A DNA stretch of 64,000 bases from Lingula anatina (lineage: Eukaryota; Brachiopoda; Lingulata; Lingulida; Lingulidae), in contig NW_019775292.1 of the NCBI RefSeq assembly GCF_001039355.2, positions 20,666-84,665 on the forward strand, given 5' to 3'. The notes beneath the pieces were generated by a model. The model did no database searches, was not told the DNA's origin, and worked only from the letters and a program-made list of their open reading frames with translations. How positions within the stretch are numbered: the first letter of the stretch is position 1; each line of letters opens with the position of its first letter. Shown here piece after piece: positions 23,213 through 36,400 of the stretch. A program made the position numbers and the translations under genes.

Positions 23213-23514
23213 CCCCTTGATCTTGATAATTCGAGAAATGGCACAGAACCTTTCTTTATGTCAATTTGTTCTATTCAATGCTAATCAAAATCAGATATCA
23301 GAATTGATACGAGAGGCTAACAATATCGGCCGTCATCAGCCAGCCATGAAAAGGGACAGGGGATGGATCTACCTGACATTTATAAGAGGGTCCTGGCCGT
23401 TATACCACCTAGTGGTCAGTGAGAAATAACATCTAGTCTGATGAAGGCCTACGTACGTCCAGGATGGCCGTAAGGCAAGGGATTGAAAACATCCCAGCTT
23501 GTGTTTTATAATTA

Positions 23515-23516
<2 letters not shown>

Positions 23517-23600
<84 letters not shown>
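23517..23600. repeat. (AT)42 microsatellite
   Basis: 84 bases of uninterrupted AT. Reading frames across it give meaningless Tyr-Ile runs. It could extrude as a cruciform. Confidence 0.97.
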
Positions 23601-23603
<3 letters not shown>

Positions 23604-23960
23604 GTTATCATATATTTCAGCCGACACAATGTACATGTACTTGTAGTATAATAATTCCCTTATGATCACTTTCCAAGTGACTGGAAGATAAGGTGGTAAG
23701 CGGGAAAGAAACTTAAAAATGGTTTGTAACAGGATTTTTATCCAATCAATCAATCAAGCCCAAATGTAATCAATTAAACTTGTGTCAAGTGCTTATTTGT
23801 TTCGGGTTCCATGCTTTTGTATTGTAAAGGGATTAGGAGCATGCGCTCGACTTTTCTGATGTCACTGCGTTAGCTGTGCTTCACTCTAGATCTGTTTCGT
23901 TTGAGATAAGTGGGTATTGTTACTCAGTATCATCATAATCAGCCGTATAATTAGGCCTAC

Positions 23961-24276
23961 CTCTAAAAGGAGGTAATGTTTTTTGTTCCGTTAGTTTGTC
24001 TGTCTGTTCGCAACATTATGCAAAAGTCATGGACGGGTTTTGGTGTAATTTTCAAGATATGTCACAAATATTATTGGCCAAGGAAGAAATGATTACATTT
24101 TAGAGGTCATAGGGGGCCTACGGATTACCATTAAAACGTAAAGCACACAAGCAGTACTAATTGTCTTGACCTGTTTTAATAGTACATAACACAGACGTTA
24201 TTTGCAAGCTGTGACCTGACCTCTGAATTAATTTCACTTGTCAGAGGCCTGCGGTCTCTAAGTGCTTTTGTAGTTA
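23961..24276. mobile_element. Dispersed repeat of the GGAGGTAATG...AGTGCTTTTGTAGTT type
   Basis: Starts CTAAAAGGAGGTAATG, runs through GTTTGTCTGTCTGTTCGCAA and TTATGCAAAAGTCATGGACG, and ends GGTCTCTAAGTGCTTTTGTA. I recognise the two ends as those of a repeat found in many aquatic animal genomes, from memory and not by alignment. No coding capacity. Boundaries are approximate and no target duplication was identified. Confidence 0.4.
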
Positions 24277-24401
24277 TTATTATTATTATTGTTATTATTA
24301 TCAATTGTTTTGATTCCGTGTATGAAAATCCAGTAAATAATTTTTAACCAAATTTTGCGAGACTAAAATCAGTCAGAGTACGTAACGAATTCACGGAAAG
24401 C

Positions 24402-24403
<2 letters not shown>

Positions 24404-24438
<35 letters not shown>

Positions 24439-24478
24439 CACACGCACACACACAAAGACACACACACACACACACACT
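24404..24478. repeat. (CT)n / (CA)n compound microsatellite
   Basis: A CT dinucleotide tract of about 30 bases followed by a CA-rich tract of about 40 bases, in intergenic DNA. Confidence 0.9.
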
Positions 24479-24947
24479 GGCCACACATCGATTATTGAAC
24501 AAAGTGCAATAAGCACTACAGGAAGAAAAACGACCTTCAGCACCAAGATAGTCATGCATCATATTCAGTGTGTTGCTATATTAAGTCAGTTATGTGAGAT
24601 GACTCCCAGCAGTTGTGTCACATGTGAAACTCAGTACAGACTCGTCACTGTATGTTCTGAATTACAGGAAGATCCCCATACGTTTTTAAGAACATACACA
24701 TACAAACACTACACACACGAGCTGTCTCTTGACACAAAGAAAGCCGAATACTTGTTAATCAGACATAGTTGTATTAGTAACCATAAAGACTACAAAATAA
24801 ATTAATTGCTCTGTCAAGAAATGTAGGCCTAATCAAAATGAAAGTAAATCTGAAGCATCCAAGCATCATCCCAAAAACTGTCATGATATATCGTTTTTCA
24901 AAGAAATAGAAAGAGTTAATAGCATACTCCACACATATAAATTATTC

Positions 24948-25022
24948 AAACAAACAAACAAACAAAAAACAAACAAACAAACAAACAAACAAAACAAAAA
25001 AAATAAATAAATAAAATAAATA
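24948..25022. repeat. (CAAA)n/(AAAT)n low-complexity tract
   Basis: Tetranucleotide CAAA repeats pass into AAAT repeats over about 70 bases. No gene is seen nearby. Confidence 0.85.
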
Positions 25023-25194
25023 ATTGAAAGGAAAAACTACAAGCAAATGATTAAAATATCTTCTTCATTCACGTGACTTAAAACAATATAGAACATTATA
25101 CATGAATTACAACATGCAACAACGTACACAAGAAAAGATATTCTAAACCAACCACGTGCACAACCAAGTTAACTAAAGCAATTGATGATATACT

Positions 25195-25322
25195 GTAATA
25201 AATGAATAAATGAATAAATGAATGAATGAATAAATGGATAAATAAATAAGTTAATTAATTAATTAATTAATTAATTAATTAATTAATTAATTAATTAATT
25301 AATTAATTAATTAATTAATTAA
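25195..25322. repeat. (AATG/AATA)n followed by (TTAA)18 microsatellite
   Basis: AATGAATA-type tetranucleotides from about 25195 change into a pure TTAA run from about 25250 to 25322. TTAA is self-complementary, so the tract can fold on itself. Confidence 0.92.
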
Positions 25323-27460
25323 CCGGTTTCCAGAAGGGTCTTTTATAGAGAAAAAATGATAATATTTTAAGTTACTTTTATCTTTTTTAGTGGGCCTACA
25401 TGTACCATCTAAGTTTTTTTCGGAAAAAGTTATTTGATTGCACTCTTTCTTTTATCCAGTGGTTTGTTGCCTTAATAGCGTTAAGAGTGAATAATTTTAG
25501 AATTAGGCAAAATATCAAGAATTAACAGCAACAACGAATTTAAGAAAACGCCGACAAAACAGTATGGATAGTAAAGGAGGGAAGTACATAAGAAAACCTA
25601 ATGCCTTGAACAAAGAGAGTTTAAATAAATAAATAAAGATAAAATGAAATCGATCTCCGAAATCATGCAACAAGATGCGTGCATGCTAGCTGTGTGTCTG
25701 TGTCAGTCGATATTTCTTCTCCTTTTTAATAAGTCAGATATCAACTGGGAAGATAGATCCAACCTTTTAAAGTCTGTTATTATCACAATGCTTGAATGAT
25801 AGAACCATGTTGATGGTGAAGTGTTGAAAGTACCGTGCTGCCATTGTGTTCAATCAGTTTTGCACACCAAACGCAATCACTGCAAACCTAAATCCACACC
25901 CCTTCACGATGTATTGAGGAGAAATCAATAAAATATGGTTGAAAGTGTGCATAATTCATTCAGTGATTCAGATATGCAGAGAAAGCAAGCAGAAATTATC
26001 GTGAGTCATTCATCCGTCGGATAATCTATGAGATTCATTCCGGTAAGTCGATTACCACCGTTGATTACCTTTCACCCCCCGAGAACGGAATAAACTCGGC
26101 AGGGTCAACATTCATTTTGCAGCCGCGGTTTCGATTATTATGACTGCATTAACATAGAAGGCAGCTGCCGACTACCACTTTAGACTTAGGAGTTGTCTCT
26201 CCGTCAGGCAGCGTCTAACCCTGTAGACTAGAACTAAGGTACGTAGCGGCTTTGGTTATATTTACTCCTAACGTGTTATAAGATGCAAATTTTTTTTGAT
26301 GTCCGTATTAATGGCCGGTACAGTTCTAGCTGAGCTGCCTAGCTGCTCAGTTTGTCTTTTTGTCCCAGACAGTAACGTGTTTGTGATCCAGACGCAGTTG
26401 CCTGAAGTTTTTGCTTAGCGTACTCTGGCGTCTCTTTGCTGTAGTACTCATGACAGTTACTGATACTTGCGGTGTTTGTTGCTCAAACTCAGACACTGAG
26501 AAAGCATGATTTAATGAAATGCCACAATAATTATGACAGGATTTTTTTCTTGGTAATACCCAGCATTTTCCTTTGCCACGGTTTGGCTTTAAAGACAGAC
26601 CTTGACAGCGACGAGACAGTTCCAGCTCATGCATGAGAGAGTGGGAAGTGTATAGATTGGTTGTTATGTATCGGGAGACTTAATTTGTATGTTTAAAATA
26701 CCCACATGTAACGACATATATAAATACATGTACATGTAGTTCACAATGCACATGATGTCGTTTTCACATGGCCATTTATTATCATAGCGTCTGCAATTGA
26801 TCTTATCATTGATTCAGCTTATTGATGATTAAGGTGTTATGTTAAGGATAAGATAAACTGCCAAAGAACAAAAGCCTGTTTTTTTTCTCTTCAAATCTGA
26901 CAGTTGTATTTAATCAGATGCAAAATTGAATATTGAATAATTCCTGCATGGCTTACTATATTTATGTACTATCTGTGTCAATTTTATGATGTTGATTGTT
27001 TTTGTGTTGGTAGAAAGTTGTCAGTTTGGTTGTTCTTTGTTTATTGGGGGTGGGATCTAATAAAAAAAGTTAAAATATGATTTTCTTTTAATTAATGTGG
27101 ATATAGACATCTGCATGTCTGATGAATAAAGTTAAAGCTTTTCTACACGTGTATAATTTTGTTTATTTTTGCTGTCCGTTGTATAAACTATATCAGCATG
27201 TATTTAAAGTGAAATCTCTCATCTTTCTTTTAAGATATGTGTGAAATAGATAAACTTGTACTTTTATGTTTTTTTTTCATCATTTTGCAATGGTTTTGTA
27301 GTTGAGACACGTTGTTTCTTGTGTTAGGAATAACAGGATGCTTTATTGGAGTCAGGGCAAATAATATGTATAATGTGTAATATAATATGTAAGGTATGAT
27401 AAAAATAATGTAATAAGCTGTGGATATGACCGCAAGCTGTTTTATTTGCAGGTTATTTGT
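25323..27460 (+). other. Region upstream of the follistatin-like gene; candidate noncoding first exon
   Basis: No coding frame is convincing here. A less AT-rich stretch around 26100-26240 ends in CTAAG followed by GTACGT, a possible 5' splice donor. It could be an untranslated first exon, since the first coding exon (27452 onward) is preceded by a TTTGCAG acceptor and must be spliced from something upstream. No TATA or initiator could be assigned. Confidence 0.3.
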
Positions 27461-30400
27461 ATGACCATGAAGTTGAGTTGGTTGCTGGTGGTTAGCTGTG
27501 TAGCAGTTCTGGGCTGGTGTAAACCAAGGGGAAAGGTAAGTGGATCTCACTTTAAAGTTGTTGGGTAAATTAATGTATTTGGTCTACCCCCTATTTCAAA
27601 GAATCTTGTCATGCATTCAGAAGGACTAGACGGTATCAAAATACACTCCTGATTGATGGCCACTGAATAGTTTCTGATCTCTCTCAAAAAGCGTACAAAC
27701 ATTTATTGATTAACTTTAGCCTTTCCAACATCTTCCCTCACAAATATCAATTTTTTTCATGACTTGCTCCAATAGTTCTTCATTTATGTAGTAGAATTTT
27801 CTGAAAGGTTGTACCATATTAGTAAAGAGAGAGAGAGTTGGTAGACATGTGACATTGCCTCCTTGTTTCATTGACTTAACATGTGAAGTCACATTCTGGA
27901 GATGGTATTAATTTTTTATCGATTCTCATAGTGAACAAATCAATAGCCTGTGGAGAGGATAAGGTCACGCCAGTTATTTACCAAAGGTTCCTATGCCAAA
28001 AATCAATAACAAAGGGGTTTTACTTCTCCCTTGTTTTTTTCCCCTGTATTTTGTATTGAGGGGATTCCTGATAGTCTAGGGTTAATCTCCTTCTGAATCT
28101 TGATGAACCTTTTACATCAGAAATAGTCATATGATCCAGGCGATTATGTGTTTTGCAGATATCTTACAGATTTGGTCAACAAAACTTCATTTTATTGATG
28201 ATGATGTGCACAGTGACTCAATGTATTGTAGAAATCAGATTGAAAAAGATCATAGGAATTTTAAAATAACAGTAAATCTTGGGTCTAGAATTCTACATAT
28301 TAAGAATTGCTTTTCATAAACATTTTACTAATAGTCTCTTTGGTATAAAGCTAAAAAAATTTGAAAATATAACTGGGCATATAAAAAAAGATCTGTCTTT
28401 AAAGATTGGATTAGCTGTTTGCTTCGTTACATTACACAAGTAATACCTTATCACCCAAAGTATTTCTAAATGGTCCCTGTATTTTTTCTCTCATTTTTAG
28501 ACATTTTTGCTGCCTTGTTTAATTTTGTTTACTCTTTCCTTGTAATATTCCTTGCTCGATCATCTCAGACTTTACGAAAGCATTGGATCGTTTTTATGGC
28601 CTTTCGTAAAGTCTGTCATTTATGACTTGCCATCTTGTAATATGTCTTTGGCAGCAAAACTACAAAAGGAATATCTGTTGTCGTTTAAGCCCCCTTTACA
28701 CTGAACGGCGTCCTTTCTGCGTCCTGTAGTACGGTCCCGTTTGAGAGTCAAAATATAATAATAATTTACGTGCCGGAAAATGGGCGATCATTAAGCATTC
28801 ATTCTGCAACTAAAGCAATGATTGTGCCTCCTTATTACGGCCACAGTGATGCCAGTTTCATCTATCTCACAAAAGACGCAGAAAGGACGCCGTCCAGTGT
28901 AAAGGGGGTTTTAAATCTTAAAAAGACCCCATCAAGAGAGAAGAGTAGAGAAGTCCAAGTCATCCTTTCCTCCATCTTGTGTGATGTATGTGCTGTCTTG
29001 ATATGCAGGTGTTACATCTGTCTAATGGTTTCCTTGGCCATGGGTTCAAGTTTTTTTATGTAACTGGCATGATATTTTCTTTAAGCAGACTACTACTAGT
29101 ACTAGTATTCTGAACTTGAAATGAACTGGACATTTTGGCTGAAAAGTAAAGAAGATCAGTTTTCTGCCCTTCTCTGCATTCGACTGACAAGTACTTGTTG
29201 GTCTCACTCTGCTGTAGATGGATTCAAGTGTCCTGCTATAACTGCTCTTTCATTGTTATCTCCACTGTGCAACGGGCTGGGAAATGAGGCATAGGAGATG
29301 TATTCATGATGGCTGCTTGATATATTGGTTTGATTCGTCTGTTTGTCTGCAATCTATACAGTTCATGGTAGCACATACAATTAATTTAAATGCTAAAGAT
29401 AAGTTATTTTTGCTAGTGCAAATGAAAAAAGGGTATTTTTATATTTTTAGATTTGTCATTAGTTTAGTTAAACGCAACTAATTTGACCAGAATTTAAACT
29501 TGCCCAATCTTTTACAAGACAGTTTGATCACTGACAACAAAATATAATGTGCCACTTCATATATCAGAATATTTACCATATTTTTGTAAATTTCACAGTA
29601 TGAAAACTTTGAAACTGCAAAATCAAAATTATAATGCTTTTTGCACCCTTTTTTGTAGGGTTTGAAAGTGTAAATTACATTTACACTTTGCAGCTTTGCA
29701 GGTGCAGTTCAAGTATAGATTTTGCTGTTCAAGCTCAGGTCAAAAGAAGGATATATACATTTTATTATCAAGAATCCTCCACACCCACACATTTAAGGGA
29801 ACAACAGAAAACTCAATGTATTGATTTCTCCAGACAACAGAAATATAAGGCTCTTGTGGTGTATGAGTCACAGCGGAGATTAGTCTGGATATTTGGTGGA
29901 TCTGCATTTCTACCATTTTGTAAAATGTCCAAGAGCAACATAACATAAAATATCATTATTAATAATACAACTGTTCTCATTAATTTGATATTGAAAACCC
30001 AAGTTTTGCTAAATATTCTGTTTGAAATATGGCAGCCTTTAATTTTAATAATGAAAAGCAGGGTGATCATTGTTGTTTGATTCGATGATGATTAATGATT
30101 TTAAAACTGTTTGTGTTTTGTGTACTCTGTGCCAGAATCATGCAGTAATATTAGATCAGTACCACATACATCATCCTCAAAGACTGCTGTACGTATAGCA
30201 GGTAGATTTGTATCCATTGTGTTTAAACAGTGAGCATATCTCGGGAGTCTTGTTGTCCTAGGTGACTTCAGTGATTGATTGCTTTGTCTTTTTTATGATA
30301 TATCAGATATCCCCACCTGAGTTTTTGCCTCAGCGCTCTGGTTGTGGTGTGCGCTGTATCAGTGTCACTGTATGAATAGGGGTCTTTGGTGCTGGGGCTA

Positions 30401-33400
30401 TTGTCATGATGAGAAATGGGTCTTATGGTGTGGCTAAAAGTTCATCATATTTAAATTTTAATTTCCTAATGTGTCATAGTATATTTACTTTCAGTTTATG
30501 TTGGAGGGTGGAATGTGAGTTTATAATTTATGATATAATTGAAGGGACAGTGCGGTGTATGTGAAGAACAGAAATAATACACATCCCTACTTGAATATAT
30601 ATTTTACCTAGGTTTAGTTTAATATGGTCATCAGACAAACATATTTGTATTTTTAATGGTATAATTATTCACAGTAACTCTTAGAAGACAACTAAAATCA
30701 TAAATTCAAATGTGCCAAAATATTCCATCATAAATTTAAGATTAACTTTTCGTCTAAGTATTTGTGTGAATCTGTCCCTCAGCAGATGTTAGGTCCTCTA
30801 TATGACTGCTTTGTCTTGTCACTGGTGGGTAAAATTGCATCAAAAAAAGTAAAAGTCAAAGCTTCCAGTGGTTAGTAAATAATAATAATAATAATAATAA
30901 ATAAATAAGATAAAAAACAGGACATTGTTATAAAAATTCTGGGAACCTATTGTTTTTAATTTATGCAGTGTACCTCGTGAGTTAATAATCTTCACACTGG
31001 GGTTTAAGTGGAATTTTGTGTTCTAATCATATCACTGGTATTCCACACACAGCAAGCCTTTGATTTATCGTCCAAGCAACTTTTTATTTTCCATCTTGTC
31101 AGTTTTGATCATCATTTTTGTCCACTTCTCAGGGATACCTTATAATTGTTTGAAATGTGATATATAATGAACTCATTGAACATCTGTAATGTGCTTCTGA
31201 TTTCAAATACATGTAGAGATTAGTGGTGTTTTCTTTTTAGTTGGAGTCTCCCTCTCTCTCTCTTCTGGGTCTGGTCTCAACTACTCCCTCCTTTCTCTTT
31301 CTGCCTTGCCATATTTGTATCTAGTATTTAATAAAGAGTCTCATTGATTCATGCTTTGCTTTGGGGTTTTCATGCTCACCTCTTTTAACTTTTAAACCCT
31401 CCTTCAAATAAACTGTAAACTGAATCCACCACAAGACATACAAAATGGTAATTGTACAATTGAACCTTGCTATTGAAAAGGGAGACCCTTAGAATTTTTA
31501 ATGGGGAGAAATGGCTCAGAATTCAAAAGAAGATCTGGGTAATATTTCTTGTTTAATGGAGAGTAGAATAAAGCATTTTGTATGGTCATTATCTTTTTAA
31601 AGCATGGTTGGTAAATACTTCAACTGCTGTCACAAATTGGGGATGCAAAAATAAAATTGCACAGTTCTGTGAAGGTTTCACAGATCATACTAATTGGGTC
31701 AAAGGAGATTTTTTTAAGGGGGTGGGGTAAAAGCAGTTATTGTGCTTTAGGGACATTAAAAAGGAGGGTAATTTGTCTTAAATTATTCGTGACATATTTT
31801 AAAAATCATGAAATTCCATTATGGACTAAAATGAAGAGAAATTTGAGTACTGCCTGTCAAATCAATGATAACAAGTGGAAAAGTGTGCATAGGTATAGTT
31901 GTTTGGGAGAATTGAATGCAAATAAAAGTCCCATGTTTAACTTGGTACTTCAGACCATCTGGTTATTTGCTAAATGTGAACTTGCCCAAAGGGCTATTGA
32001 TTATTAAATATATGGTACAGTCCTAGCTGTTGCAGGCATAGACTGCCTTACAGTTCAAAAGAGATGGAATCAAATTATATGGCCTGTGTTTTTTTATGTA
32101 CAGACACAGATGTGTCTGTACATATTGCCATCACCTGCGTCTGTCGTCGCCGATGGCGATGCCGATGCTGATGCCGATGCCGATGCCGATGCCGTGCACT
32201 TTCCTTGTAAACACGATAAGTGGAGGGCAGTTTTACTTTTTGGCTTTATATTTACAGAGCTGATGAATATTCATAAAACGCAGGTCAAGTTCGAAAATCA
32301 GCATGATCGGGCCATTATTGTAGAAGTTATGCTGTTTTTTCACTTTTCAGCATATTTTTCACATTTCCTCAGATTCAATTCTTAGGTATGTTAACAGTCT
32401 CATTATTAAACTAATAAGATACGTAAAAGTTTTTGTTTGACATTTCCTGCATCTTTACAACATTGTTAGTTGATTTTGTAAAAATNTGCTGTCTTGTTTA
32501 CATTTTGGCATTTTCAAGTTGTGACTTTGAAGTTCCATGGGCCTGAAGACCTTTGCTAGTCACATTTTCTGAATATCCATGATACTAATATTTTATTATT
32601 AAAAATTGATGGTCATTATGCTGTTAAACATTATGTAATATTGCATCAAAATTTGAAAAAAACCTACTTTGGGCACTGCTCCCATGATGATCATTTAAGA
32701 AAAACCATGTCACTTACTGTTCTCAAACAGTTCAGTAAATATGTACAGATGTGTCTGTACATATTGCCATCACCTGCGTCTGTCGTCGCCATCAGCGCCG
32801 TCACCGGCGCCTTGCACTTTCATTTTCTTTTAAATTTTAGACTTTCATAAACCAGATGCTTTCCTTTAATAAAGACCATAATATATACAGCCCCTGTTTC
32901 TTCTTAAAGATCATAATTGAGTGAATTATTTGCCTGTCCATTACATAAATCCCAACCTCTCAAAGAATTGTGGCCAATCAAGGCAAATTTCACAAAGCCA
33001 CCGTTAGCTAACGACTGTCTGTACAGTTTCTTATTCTTAGTAAGTTAATTTATCTGCCCACATGATGTGTTGAGCAAACCCTAAAATGTAAATACAGTTT
33101 AAAACTTTTAAAGGCTTATCATATAGCCAAGCTGACCTCTTGGGCCAGTTGCACAAAAGAAATTTAGACTTAAAGTTGTTCCAAGAAAAATCAGTTATAG
33201 TACACCTCAGTGAAATATTGAGCCTGTTTTAATGCATTGGAAAGGGGTGTTTTTGACCAATGTATAGTTACTTTTTATTAGTGAACTACGGAAAATAAGC
33301 AGATACTTGGCTGAAAGGGACTGTATGCTATAGTAGCCTGTCGTGTTACTAAGAGATTGAGAGGGCAGTAAACTGACAGAGTAAATATTGGAGATGAATA

Positions 33401-36400
33401 GGTCGGTTTTACAATAAATTAAGTCTTGAAAACGTGGCCCCTTAATCTGATATCTGCTATCTGTGACCGAATTTTCAGTCTAGTTATAAAGGATTCGCTA
33501 AATTTATTTATGCTACTTCGACTTAAAAATACAGTATCTGTACAATTTATAATTTTCCCCATTAAAAAGATTGATTTATTATACAATTATAAAAAACAAA
33601 AAGCAACAAAAGGTTGAATCTACAGTTACATCACATATCAAGTTCTGTGTCATGATGTGTATTGATTTGGTGTTAGAAGTATTGTCTGGAGCACATTTGG
33701 GCAGCAATTTGTGGTTTTCGATCAAGGTTTTAAAAGATTACGTAAATTGTTTTTGTGCCAGGCGAGATAATTGTTATTTTGTAGGTTTCTTTCTCTCTTC
33801 CCATTGTTCTTTGAGTTACTAGTACATGTATGCTTTTTATTGCGCAATTTCAAATTGTTCAATTTCATAACAGATTTCATACAAATGCCTTTTTTTTACT
33901 GTGTTCCAGCATGGCTTCTTTGATGATGAAGCAGACGATCTTCCAAAGATGCACATTCAGGTGATGAAGGAAAGAGAACAGAAGCCAAGTGCTCCCAGGA
34001 AGCCACATGTAGACAAGACAGCTGAGGAAAAGAAGGCCGATGAAACGGTTACAAAAGGTAAGTATTCTTCTGATTAGATTTAGCATCTGGTCAGAATCAG
34101 TGCTTTAGTTTTGATATTGTGTTAGCTAGGACATTGTGTGAAAAAAATATTGTGTTAGTTTTTTTAATTGTCTTACATTAGAACAATTTAGCAAGGGCCA
34201 TTTGGAAACGACATGCCATGATGAAAAATAATATAAGTATCATGTTTGCTTTAAGAGAAAAATAATTCTCATTTGAGAAAAAAATGGGCCAGACGATGTT
34301 TTGTGTCAAAAGGAAAGATGTGATGGTAAAATAGTTATGTTGTATTTTGGATTTTTCTGTAGATTTAAAAAAAAAAACTTTTTTTCTTCAGACCCATGTG
34401 CTGGAGTGTGGTGCCAGCTGGGACGAGCCTGTAAAGTGAACGCAGATGGCTTTGGGAAGTGCGAATGTGGAGACGAAAAGCTTTGTCTTGGTCACCATAA
34501 AAAAGTCTGTGGCACCAACAGGGTATGGTACCCGAGTCACTGCGAGTTGCACCGTCAGGCCTGTGTGTTGAGACAGCACATCAGGATTGACCACACGGAA
34601 ATGGGATGTGTGGAACAAGGTAATACTGCCATTGATATCTATGGAACAAGGTAAAGTAATGATAGGTTTCTATGGAACAAGGCAAAGGTATGTTCCTGTT
34701 GTAGTTTTTGGATACTTTAAGGGATACTAAAAAAAAGCTGGTAAGAGCCCCAATGTATATTCAGCTATATTCCTATACCTTAAATTCTCTAGCACTCCCT
34801 TGATATGAGAACATAGTAGTCCTTGTCAAGTCTTTCCTAAGAGGTTTCAAGGAGGTGGTCTACTAGAGGATACTGATAGTGAAACCATCCCTGAACAGAC
34901 ATGGTGGACTGCATTTCCAATCACATTTAATATAAAGGCTGGGCCCTGGCAGACTATCTGCACTGTTACATAACAGTATGTAGTGGCAGTAAATTCCGTT
35001 TCCCGTTTCCCGAAGAAGTCTATGGAAGAAATACGAGTAAATATCAAAGCTCATTTGATTTGTATGTTAGTGTCTAAATGTTTAAGGTTAATTGTAGATA
35101 GGTTTCTATGAAACAAGGTAAAGGGGAGGTTGAATTATATGGAAAAAGGTAAAGATTTACTGATTTATGTATGTGGCAGAAACTTCAATTAAATGTTAGC
35201 AAAACTTGTATGAAAGTTAAAATTTGATTTGAGCTTAAGCCACTCTGCCATGGTCTCAGAAGAAGAGGATCGGAAACATTATTACTGAACATCAGGTTAA
35301 ATAACTGGAAAATTGGAGGTTAAATTATGTTTGGACGAAATTATCAGGTGCTTGTGCAGAATCTGATCCACAGACTATGTTTCTGCAAAGGGAGATGAAT
35401 TAAGACCATTGCACAATATAAAATACTTAAGCATAGTGAGTCATCTTTTCTTCTCTCCCTCTCTCTCTTAACCTCGAGTCCACTTTTATAATAGTTTCAT
35501 ATTTTAATGTCATAATGTTACTGCAACAGTAAATGGTTACCTTAAAGCAGGTGACATATTATTTAGGGCTCACATTTACAAAGCTTTTCTCTCTCAGGTG
35601 ATCAATATATAACAGAGCTTGCATTAACCCTGGAAAATGCCCAGATAATCACTAAAGGGACTAATGGTCTGACAATGACAATGCTTTGCTGTGCTTTTAA
35701 TCCTGATTAAAATGGACGGAAACATTAAACTTTTCACATTGAAGATAGATTATATGTGTACTGAGACATTATAGTCATATGTGTTCATTAAAAAGTATAA
35801 GGGTCCATTCCCAATGAAATTCTAGCTTTATGAAGATCAGTCCAACTCTGCAGAGACTCGCTGAATGCAATCAGATACACTGAATGACGCTCTTCCTCGG
35901 AGCAGCTAGGGGGTGATTAACTTTCATGTGCACTTTGTTTTGAGTGTGACCAAATGCTAAAATTAACCCCCCCTCCCATCACCTGCTCAAGGAAGCCCGT
36001 CATACAGCATATCTGATTGCAGTCAATGAGAATCCCTACAGAGTTGGATGGATCTATGTTAAGCGTCCGTTTCATTGGGAATGGGCCCTTAGATCATATA
36101 ATCACAGTGCTGGTTGGTGGACCACAAAAGAGCGTGTTGTTCCATTAATGGCTGTGCAAAGAGAATGAATCCTGACCCTCGGTGGTTATTGATCAGTTGA
36201 GCTGGCTTTTATCTTATTACGTCTTGAGTGCATTTAATATCCCCCTGGTTCATTATAAACACCTTTGCTGCTACTTTGGGTGGGATTCTTGTCACATGCC
36301 CTGCATTTTAACACTTGTTATTTAAAGGAAAATTATATTGATGATATGAGCTGCCACATTCTGCAACTTTTTGGCAAACATTTTTTAAAGAAAATTACAT

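Noticed and set aside
23369-23753. Overlapping minus-strand frames with long Tyr-Ile runs
   Set aside because: They are read through the (AT)42 microsatellite; no splice context or family resemblance.
25250-25322. TTAA array considered as a CRISPR-like or origin-like repeat
   Set aside because: The unit is 4 bases without spacers: a simple microsatellite. This is an animal genome, so CRISPR arrays and bacterial operons are not expected, and none was seen.
28566-28615. Hairpin considered as a microRNA precursor
   Set aside because: Only 15 paired bases and no extended lower stem; shorter than a usual precursor.
29634-30070. Three overlapping open frames of 68-104 codons on both strands
   Set aside because: Composition matches AT-rich intron, no recognisable motif, and they contradict each other; chance frames in the first follistatin-like intron.
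32086-32385. Frame encoding a DADADADA stretch
   Set aside because: It comes from the GATGCC hexamer run inside a dispersed repeat within an intron; no supporting gene signals.
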